DNA from: Hydrangea macrophylla | Taxonomy: Eukaryota > Streptophyta > Magnoliopsida > Cornales > Hydrangeaceae | Reading direction: 5' to 3' | Assembly (NCBI GenBank): GCA_033977485.1 | Contig: CM066998.1 | Location: forward strand, 53,534,274-53,598,273 | Length of the DNA: 64,000 bases | Part shown: one piece after another, positions 56,213 to 64,000 of the stretch | Layout: each line of letters begins with the position of its first letter | Position numbering within the stretch: the stretch's first letter is position 1 | Notes under the pieces: generated by a model | Database searches by the model: none | The model's input: only the letters and a program-made list of their open reading frames with translations | What the model was told of the DNA's origin: nothing | Made by a program: the position numbers and the translations under genes

Positions 56213-57525
56213 TGTTAGCCTTAAGGTATATTAAGGCATATTTAATTATGTTTTGATGATGTCAAATATGCTATGATAATTACATGATTCATATTGATTC
56301 ATTCTTTGTTATTATCATAGTCATTTTTATGCTCATATATAATCTCATGTATTAATATTGTATGTTTTAACATCCTTGTGTGCATGAGATTTAATTGATG
56401 TAGATCAAGATTACAAGGAGCTCAACAAGGATCAAGCTTGAAGACTTGAAGATATTTCATCCTTTGTTGAAGTCTAGGACCATCATTGTAAGGCATCTTG
56501 ATCTCACACTCATAGGGGCTCAAACAAATTCTAAAAGTTAACGTTTTGGAAATATATTTTAAGTAGGTCATCTTTAAAGCAATGCCCCAACTAATTGGAA
56601 AATAATTAAATGTTGAATCTTATATGGTTGGAAAGGTATTTGAATCTAGTTTCCAAAACATCAAACGGATCGCAAATCCAATTTTTGTAGAGGGAGTTAT
56701 GGCCATTTTAGTGGAGATGTGTCTGGCTGTCAAACAGGGAGGGGCAGTCGACTGAAGGCCCGATGCAGTCGACTGAAGTGAGCAGAATACAAACAGAACC
56801 CTCTGTAAACATATCTCAGTCGACTGCTTCAAGGTCCAGTCGACTGAATCGACCTGAAAGGCAATAACAGCTAGTTTTTAGAGGGGTTTTTAATTACCAA
56901 ACTTGCCACCAACGGCTATAATCTTCCAAGGCCTATAAATACATGTTTTCCCAAGCTATTTGGGGTTGAGATTTTGATTGGAAAACATAGTATTGATCAC
57001 ACATCTCTTTGATCTTTAAACATTATCATTTGAGCCCTAGTTGTGTGAGTTTATCAATTTGCTCAAATCTTTCATTTGTATTTCTTGAGAGAGCAAAATT
57101 GTAGTGAGCTTTAATTGCATTATCCACTCTAGAGAGAGAGTTTCAATTTGTATTCAAATCAACTTGTAAAGAGTGAGGGTTAGTAACCCTTGATTGCAAA
57201 GAAGAGGTTTTCTTCTTTGGGAGAGATTGAAGGCTCTTGTAACGGTTCGGTGCACACCCGTAAGTGCTCCGGGAACGGTTTAGTCTACACCCGTGAAGTA
57301 GATCGGAGTAAAGGAATCCTCAAGAGGTGTTCTTGAGGGGTGGACGTAGGCCGCGGGGTGCGATTGCCGAACCACTTGAAAATTTGGTTTGCAAGTATCT
57401 CTTCCCTTATCTCTTTACATAATTGCTTGTGATTGTGTTTAATTTGCTATTGAGTTTTTAAAAGGTTAAAATTTCGCTAAAACCTTATTCACCCCCCCTC
57501 TAAGGTTTCCATATTTGGGCCAACA
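56213..57525 (+). repeat. 3' LTR of the Sirevirus-like element
   Basis: 1,313 bp, nearly identical to 53115-54455, with four CAGTCGACTG palindromes at about 56745-56850. Length differences come from the palindrome unit and the C-run. Confidence 0.9.
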
Positions 57526-57960
57526 ATCAGGTTACCATCAATTAAAAGTAAAGACCGAGGATGTAGAGAAGACAACTTTCAGAACGCGTTACGGACACTA
57601 TGAATTCTTAGTCATGCCATTTGGAGTTACAAATGCACTAGCTGCGTTCATGGATCTTATGAACCGAGTCTTCAAGGACTACTTGGATGATTTTGTGATA
57701 GTGTTCATTGACGATATTCTTATCTACTCGCCGAGTGAGGTAGAGCATGAAAATCATTTGAGACTGATACTTCAGAGGTTGCGAGAAAAGTGACTATTTG
57801 GTAAATTCAAGAAGTGTGAATTCTGGTTGTCTAGTATTACTTTCTTGGTCATGTGATTAACAAGAACGGAGTTTTAATTGATCCTCATAAAGTAGAAGCT
57901 GTATCTAATTGGCAGAGACCAACCTCAGTGTCAAAAATTTGAAGTTTCTTGGGATTAGCG
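57526..57960 (+). pseudogene. Reverse transcriptase, 3' part (second Tekay-like element)
   Basis: Resumes with [60 protein letters not shown] (catalytic DD) and [19 protein letters not shown] at 57791-57793 and a single-base frameshift near 57842 follow. GHVINKNGV and WQRPTSVS lead into the connection domain. Confidence 0.85.
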
Positions 57961-58570
57961 GGATACTACCGCCTTTTTATTGAGCATTTCTCGAAGATTT
58001 CATTGTCGATAACAAAGTTAATGAGAAAGGGTGTTACTTTTGAATGGAGTCAGAAATGTGAAGACAATTTCCAAGAGTTGAAGTCGCGTTCGCCGAGAGC
58101 ACCTATTCTAACAATACCATTTGGAACTGGGGGATTTGTGATCTATAGTGACGCATCACATCAGGGTTTGGGATGTGTACTTATGCAATGGGGCAAGGTA
58201 ATTGCTTATGCTTCTAGACAGTTAAAAACACACGAGGTTAATTATCCGTCTCACGACCTTAAATTGGCCGCAGTGATTCATGCGTTGAAGATTTGGAGAC
58301 ACTACTTGTAAAGGAAAAAATGTGAGATTCTCACAGACCACAAAAGTTTGAAGTACATTTTCACTCAATGAGACCTGAATATGAGGCAGAGAGGATGGTT
58401 AGAGTTGATGAAGGATTACGATCTTTATATAGAGTATCATTCGGGGAAGGCTAATGTAGTAGCCGACGCACTAAGCCGGAAGACGCCAAGGAACTTATCC
58501 GACGTGCTAACACAACAGAAAGAACTAGTAAGGGAAATGGAACGATTAGAGTTGGGCATAATTCCATAAA
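57949..58570 (+). pseudogene. RNase H region (second Tekay-like element)
   Basis: [56 protein letters not shown] (catalytic Asp), [20 protein letters not shown] (usual Glu read as Lys in DLKLA) and GKANVVADALSRK. Stops lie at about 58309, 58369 and 58567. Confidence 0.8.
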
Positions 58571-59910
58571 CCAACGGTGGCTTTATGATGGCAATCATAG
58601 CACACCCTGAGATTATTGATGAGATCAAGAGGGTACAATTTGACGATGTATACCTATGCAAAATGAGAGACGAGATACCTTTAGGAAAACGACCTAGTTT
58701 TGTATTAGAATAAGGAATATTTATGCTTGAAAATCGGTTGTGTATGCCGAATGTGAAAGGCTAGAAAGATAGAAACCTAGAGGAAGTACATAGTACCAGA
58801 TACTCAGTATACCCGGGAAGTAACAAAATGTACCAGAACTTGAGAGAAAACTTCTAGTGGAAAGGTATGAAGCATGAAGTGGCTAAGTATGTTTCTGAGT
58901 GCTCGGTATGTCAGCAAGTGAAGGCAGAAAGACAAGTACCTGCAGGTCTATTACAACCATTAACCGTGTCAAAATGGAAGTGGGATGAGATTACGATGGA
59001 CTTTGTTTCGGGATTTCCATGATCGCCGAACAAGAATGATAATATTTGGGTTATAGTTGATAGATTGACAAAGTCAGCTCATTTTCTACCAATCAAGACG
59101 ACTAAGCCTTCGAGGTTAGTAGAATTATATATGAAAGAGATTGTAAGGCTACACGGGGTGCCAGCAGTGATTGTGTCAGATCGAGATAGTAGCTTTACGT
59201 CGAGGTTTTGGGGTAGTTTGCAAGAAACTATGGGTACGAAGTTGAGTTTTAGTACCGCAATTCATCCTCAAACTGATGGCCAGTCAGAACGGACAATTCA
59301 GACCTTGGAAGATATGTTGAGACTGTGTGTTCTAGACTTTGGGAATGATTGGGAGCACCACTTATCGTTAATTGAATTTGCTTATAATAATGGATTCCAG
59401 TCAAGTATTGGAATGGCACCGTATGAAGCTTTGTATGGGTGTAAGTGTCGATCACCGGTTTGTTGGACCAAGGTTGGAGAAAGAAGGTTGTTAGGACCTG
59501 AGATAGTGCAAATGACTACCGAGAAGGTGAAATTGATTCAGGAGCGACTTAAGGTAGCTCAGAATCGTTATAAGAGTTATGCGGACTCTAAGCGACGACC
59601 AATGACATTCGAGGTAGGAGACTTTGTATACTTGCGGGTATCACCGTCGAAAGGCATTGTCCGATTTGGGAAATGGGGAAAAATTAACCCGCGATTCGAA
59701 GGACCTTTTGAGATCCTAGAGATGGTAGGGCCAGTGGCCTACCATTTAGCCTTATCAACAGAGTTGGAGCATGTGTACAATGTATTTCATGTATCGATGC
59801 TGAGACGATGTATGACAGATACGAGTAAAATCATATTACCCGAACCATTACAAATTCAAGAAGACTTGAGTTACATAGAGCATCCAGTAGGAGCATGTCT
59901 TAAGAACTAA
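58571..59910 (+). pseudogene. Integrase (second Tekay-like element)
   Basis: After a broken HHCC region ([20 protein letters not shown]), the DDE core shows MDFVSGFP (first Asp), [15 protein letters not shown] (second Asp) and [20 protein letters not shown] with the catalytic Glu. The frame is open from about 59026 to 59910. C-terminal [18 protein letters not shown] and [14 protein letters not shown] follow, then [20 protein letters not shown] precedes PNKND near 59023 at the same codon as in the first Tekay copy. It is the best-preserved ORF of the element. Confidence 0.85.
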
Positions 59911-60019
59911 GACAATTCCGATGGTAAAAGTACTATGGCGTAGTCACACAGTTGAAGAGGCTACATAGGAGAGTGAGGAAGAAATGAAGAATGAGTATCT
60001 GCACCTGTTCGACGTATGA
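59905..60019 (+). pseudogene. Chromodomain-like tail (second Tekay-like element)
   Basis: A different frame from the integrase end gives MVKVLWRSHTVEEAT, a TAG where Trp is expected, then ESEEEMKNEYLHLFDV and a stop at 60017-60019. This is the short chromodomain of Tekay/Del chromoviruses, which is thought to guide insertion to marked chromatin. A frameshift near 59895 separates it from the integrase. Confidence 0.75.
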
Positions 60020-60049
60020 GGTATAAGTTTGGGGACAAACTTCCATTTT

Positions 60050-60061
60050 GGAGGGGAGAGT
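60050..60061 (+). other. Polypurine tract (second Tekay-like element)
   Basis: GGAGGGGAGAGT touching the 3' LTR, identical to the tract of the first copy. Confidence 0.85.
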
Positions 60062-62226
60062 TGTCACACCCGTTCCAAAAACTCATGATTTTAACATGCA
60101 TATTTGAATTTTCAAAAATTATCAGTGTTATTTGATAATTGAGATAAGTAGTTGACTGTAGTCAACGCTGGAGTGTCGGTTGAAGACACAGTAACCAGAG
60201 AACCATGAGGCATCCGTATGATTAAATGACATTTATATGTTTTAAATGTTATTTGACTTATCTAGTATTTTATGAATAGTAAATTTTACCTGTGTAGAAT
60301 AAATTTTGATAATTTTGATACTATTAAATATCATTTTTTGAGAACTGTGTGAGAACGTGAGCGATGCGTTATATAAAAGGTAGGTTGTGTAGAGATTCCG
60401 TGAAATATAGTTCTCGGACGTATTTTTGGACCTAAACGAAACTTAGACGAAAACTTTTATAAATTTTACTTTTCACTCGTGAAGTAATAAAATAGACGTG
60501 TGCGACGTTTCAGGGAATGATTAGGAGTTCTGAGAAATCGTGGGGAGGTAAACACAATTCCCGAGAATCGTGCCTATATATAGAAACTCATCAATTAATT
60601 TCAATTCTTCAAACCTAAATTGGAAATCAAGAGAGGGGAGATTTGGAGATTTAGTTGCTACGAGTTTTCCAACATAAATCGATGACCTTTCGATCATTAG
60701 TTTTTCCCCAAATTCGAGATTTGAACTCGTAGAGGTAAGGCCTACATTTTGATATATATTAGGCCATGTTTGGTTAGATTTTTATAAATGTCCTAATGTT
60801 AGAATTTTAGGGTAAATGCGTGTAAACTTGTAGGAATCGTTTGAAATTCGAAAACCGGCGTTTAATTGATCTCCTAATTCATCCTTCAAAGTTATAGGAA
60901 AATCGCACGAGGTATGAATTCTAAGCCTATGAATTATAGGAAATTCCATGTTTTAACCATTGAACTTGATATTTTTGATCCGGGCAAAATTCATGTATTA
61001 TGTATGCCCGTTAATTATGCACATAGAAATGCAATAAAAGCATGTACAAATGTGTATATGAGCATGTTATGTGTTATGTGGGTCAAAAGGGAGTGTAGTA
61101 CATTCCGTCCGGGGGTAAGCTCCTCGAAGTTTGAGGATTTTGAGAATTGATATTGTGGTGTCTGGTATGGAGGAAGGCCCAACCAGGACACGGTACCTGG
61201 TATGGAGGAAGGCCCAACCAGTGTACGAGATGCGTGGAAGAGGTGTGCCTTCCACGGCATCAGCTTCATTTACCGGATGGAAGCGTACTACTCACCATAG
61301 CGACTATTTTGATGTGTTTTAAATGTTTAGAACATGAATTGTCATATAAGCATATGTTTAGAATTGTGCACTCAGCAAATAGCTGAGCAGTGGAGTGTTA
61401 CTCCATTGCAGGTGACAAGAAGAAAGGAAAGAAGAAGCGTGAAGAGTGAGATCGCGGGGACGACAGGGTTGAATCACTTTGTATATGTTTTGGGTTCCAT
61501 TCCTTTGTCGAAAATGTAACTTTTGGAAGTTAAGACTTAAGACTATACTTTTAAGCTTGGGAATGATTTTATAAGGTTATAACATGTGTAAAACTCCTTT
61601 TAGTTTTGTTATAATGAATCCGAACTTATGGATTCGTGTTTTGGAGCTTAACTTGTAAATTTAGCATTTCGGAGGAATGAAATAGTTCTTTTATGTTTTT
61701 AATCCAAACAAGCCTTAGCTTGTTCCGTTATTGTTCTTTTCGCGTATTACCATGTCTTAATAACGTTCTTGAAAGTCTAGTATAGATGGTGAAGTTTAAA
61801 AGGGTAACCATGTTTGGTGGAAGGAAAGAAGTGTCGGTTGTTTGATGCCTTAGCAAGAATTCTGCAGCATTGTGCAGGATTCTGCTAAAGGGTTATTCGA
61901 CCGGTTGAATGGGGTCGCTCGACCGGTCGAGATGCCCCCTGCCAGAATTTTTTTTCTATACCTTCCGAAAATTTTTGAAATGTTTTGATTGGTTCTTAGG
62001 GTACCTTTGGGACCCCTTTCAACATAAAATCATTTGATTTGAAATATAATTACGTTTTAAATTTTATACGGATTTTTAACTCGGAGGGTAATGTTTCCTA
62101 AAGTTTTGTATACTTAAGGTTGTTTTAAAGTTCTTCTCCACTGTGTATAGTTGTTAAATGGATGGATGAGCCTTGGTGGCGTGCCACGTGTCCTATTTTT
62201 GCACGTTAGCGGAATGGGTCATGACA
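60062..62226 (+). repeat. LTR shared by two Tekay-like internal regions
   Basis: 2,165 bp, TGTCACACCCG to GGGTCATGACA, collinear with 48747-50916 with scattered changes. It keeps the hairpin (61371-61387), the CATTGCAG|GTGACAAG site (AG 61410-61411) and the CTCGACCGGTCGAG palindrome (about 61918-61931). A PPT abuts it on the left and a PBS on the right, so it acts as 3' LTR of one unit and 5' LTR of the next. Confidence 0.9.
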
Positions 62227-62430
62227 TCTAGTGGTATTAAAGCTAGAGGTAACAAAACCTTGGAAACGTTCCACGACGAGTGGAGTGTTGAGTGATTTAT
62301 CACATGTTCTAGAGTGCATCCATACATTTTAGAGATGTTTGATGCATATGTATGTTGATTCACATACATGATATTGTTATGGTTGTACATGCATAGTGTT
62401 TATGCATTGATATTAACAGGTTGAACTATC

Positions 62431-63150
62431 ATGAGTGACCAGGAGTTATCACCGCATACCCGACGAATGAATAAAATGGCAAAAATGATGGGGAATATGG
62501 GTGATATGATCCGAAATATAATCGAGCGACTACCTCCAACGCCTCTATTGGACCCGGAACCGATAACCGTAGTGCATGCGCCTGAAAATAGGGGTATGAG
62601 ATCAGTATCCGAAAAGTTTGCTCGGAAGAAACCGATGGAATTTCATGGGACACCCGATCCAACGCTTGCAAAACATTGTATCATGGACATGGAGAGGATT
62701 TTCCGATCTATTCCGATGACCAACAGGGAAAAAATGGAGAATGCAAGTGATGTACTGAAGGGCGAAGCCCAGAACTGGTGGTATATGTGCTAGATCAAGG
62801 AGCACCGATTACTTGGGAATGGTTCAAGGAAGAATTTAATCGTCGATTCTTTCTGCGAGCCGCCTACAATGTAAAGAAGCGAGAATTCGATAACCTGAAG
62901 CAGGGGCCAGGGAGATATGACTATAACCGAATATATTTCCAAGTACAATGCATTGCTAAGATTTGGCAAGGGTTCAGGACTAGAGGAAGAAGATAGGGCA
63001 AGGAAATTCAAAGAAGGTTTGAGGAAAAATATTCGTTTGAGAGTAGAGACCTATGAGCACTCGACTGTGGCAGCAGTGCAACAAACAGCATTGGTGGCCG
63101 AGAGCGGAATGCAAAGATCAAGACAGAATCAACAAGGCAAACGAGGTTTT
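62431..63150 (+). pseudogene. Gag, truncated (tandem Tekay unit)
   Basis: MSDQELSPHTRRMNKMAKMM, FARKKPMEFHGTPDPTLAKH and DVLKGEAQNWW, then frame changes near 62780 and 62910, EYISKYNALLRFGKGSGLEE and ETYEHSTVAAVQQTALVAES. It stops at QNQQGKRG, where the deletion begins. Zinc knuckle and protease are absent. Confidence 0.8.
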
Positions 63151-64000
63151 TTCAGACATCCGAGCGGGTAATTTGTTGAGGAAGGGATGTCAGGTATTTT
63201 TGTGTTCAGTGACTGACACAACAGGAGTGAATTGAAAATAGAAGATATTCCAATAGTGCTAGAATTTCCAGATGTGTTTCCTGATGACTTTCCAGATGTT
63301 CTGATTGAGAGAGAAACTGAGTTCACCATTGACGTAATGCCAAACTCAAGACCTGTATACAAGGCACCATATAGAATGGCACTAATAGAATTGAAGGAGC
63401 TGAAAGTTCAACTATAAGAACTACTTGACAAAGGTTTTATTCAACCTAGCATATTGTCGTGGAGAGCTCCAGTGTTGTTTGTAAAGAAGAAAGATAGTTC
63501 AATGCGAATGTGTGTGGACTATCGAGAGTTGAACAAAATGACGATCAAGAATAAGTATCCATTACCTAGAATTGATGATCTATTCGATCACCTTCATAGG
63601 GCACAAGTATTTTCAACGATAGATTTGAGATCGGGTTACCATCAGTTAAAAGTAAAGACCGAGGATGTAGAGAAGACAGCTTTCAGAACGTGTTACAGAC
63701 ACTATGAATTCTTAGTCATGCCATTTGGAGTTACAAATGCAGTAGCCGCGTTCATGGATCTTATGAACCGAGTCTTCAAGGACTACTTGGATGATTTTGT
63801 GTTAGTGGTCAGCGACGATATTCTTATCTACTCGTCGAGTGAGGTAGAGCATGAAAATCATTTGAGACTGATACTTCAGAGGTTGCGAGAAAAGCAACTA
63901 TTTGGTAAATTCAAGAAGTGTGAATTCTGGTTGTCTAGTATTACTTTTCTTGGTCATGTGATTGACAAGAACGGAGTTTCAGTTATCCTCATAAGGTAGA
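63151..64000 (+). pseudogene. Reverse transcriptase (tandem Tekay unit, partial)
   Basis: FTIDVMPNSRPVYKAPY, a stop at 63415-63417, [89 protein letters not shown] and [14 protein letters not shown]. The catalytic DD is kept but the preceding FI is VS. Nearly open from 63454 to the window edge. Confidence 0.85.

Larger units (their letters stand above)
53110..57530 (+). mobile_element. Gag-only Sirevirus-like Ty1/copia element
   Basis: LTRs 53115-54455 and 56213-57525, TGTTAGCC to GGGCCAACA, flanked by the perfect TSD ATCAG. The PBS TGGTATCAGAGCC lies at 54458-54470. The interior (about 1.76 kb) encodes a SIRE/Maximus-type Gag and then a non-coding tail with repeated GGGGGAG tracts. No integrase, RT or envelope-like gene. 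It splits the RT of the second Tekay-like element, so it is the youngest layer here. Confidence 0.9.
48747..62226 (+). mobile_element. Second Tekay-like chromovirus, carrying a Sirevirus-like insertion
   Basis: LTR 48747-50916, PBS, gag, PR, RT (cut at 53115), then after the insertion RT, RNase H, integrase, chromodomain-like tail, PPT and LTR 60062-62226. It is the same lineage as the minus-strand copy at 10720-22760 but with different LTR sequence. It inserted in the Athila-like gag. The 3' LTR is followed at once by another PBS and gag, so the structure is a head-to-tail chain that leaves the window. Each ORF has a few stops or frameshifts. Confidence 0.85.
62227..64000 (+). mobile_element. 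Second internal region of the tandem Tekay-like chain (runs off the window)
   Basis: PBS TGGTATTAAAGC (62232-62243), then gag from 62431 and RT to the window end. Compared with the first unit, about 800 bp equivalent to 51831-52628 (Gag tail, knuckle and protease) is missing. The join lies near 63146, where GGCAAACGAGG runs into TTTCAGACATCCGAGCGGG. Confidence 0.8.

Overview
The window is a transposon-dominated intergenic region of a plant nuclear genome, most likely a dicot. The evidence is layered LTR retrotransposons of plant lineages (Tork-like and Sirevirus-like Ty1/copia; Tekay-like chromovirus, Athila-like and gag-only Ty3/gypsy), tRNA-iMet-type primer binding sites, a plant mobile domain (PMD) gene with GT-AG introns, TIR-type MITEs and AT-rich spacer. 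I see no intact host protein-coding gene. The only non-transposon coding piece I recognise is one orphan exon of an S1/P1-type nuclease (2849-3011, minus strand). Lineage names rest on reading motifs by eye; no alignment was run.

Left part (1-8474): spacer carrying small elements that can be delimited by target-site duplications (TSDs). These are a hAT-type MITE full of GGGTC repeats (502-1172), a frameshifted RNase H fragment (1814-2216), the nuclease exon, a SINE-like retroposon (4223-4644), a Tourist-like MITE (4781-5166), two fold-back MITEs with 9-bp TSDs (6111-6277, 7236-7399; a third sits at 9145-9299), and a minus-strand copia LTR remnant (8025 to about 8474).

Nested block 1 (8475-24854): a Tork-like copia element (8480-24849, TSD AAAGT) contains a Tekay-like chromovirus in its gag (10720-22760, minus strand). 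The chromovirus has a solo LTR in its integrase (13335-16444). The copia 5' LTR independently holds a Harbinger-like element (8780-10375), which holds a MITE. Spacer follows, then a 4.0-kb solo LTR (26195-30195, TSD ATTAT).

Nested block 2 (30344 to window end): the outermost layer is a PMD-bearing LTR element with a 3.1-kb LTR, three minisatellite arrays, a decayed spliced PMD gene and a second decayed coding stretch. It was invaded by a gag-only Ty3 element (35954-39783, TSD ATGGT) and by an Athila-like gag-protease element (43019 onward, minus strand). The Athila copy was cut by a second Tekay-like chromovirus (from 48747), which was cut in its reverse transcriptase by a gag-only Sirevirus-like element (53115-57525, TSD ATCAG). 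The second Tekay continues head-to-tail: its 3' LTR (60062-62226) is followed directly by another PBS, gag and RT running off the window.

Themes worth follow-up: short palindrome clusters (CAGTCGACTG-type) in LTRs of unrelated lineages; a conserved CTCAGC/GCTGAG hairpin before a splice-acceptor-like site in chromovirus LTRs; minisatellite boxes with GAGTC/GACTC dyads around the PMD gene; and three elements reduced to gag or gag-protease. Nearly every reading frame is broken by stops or frameshifts, so function here is historical.
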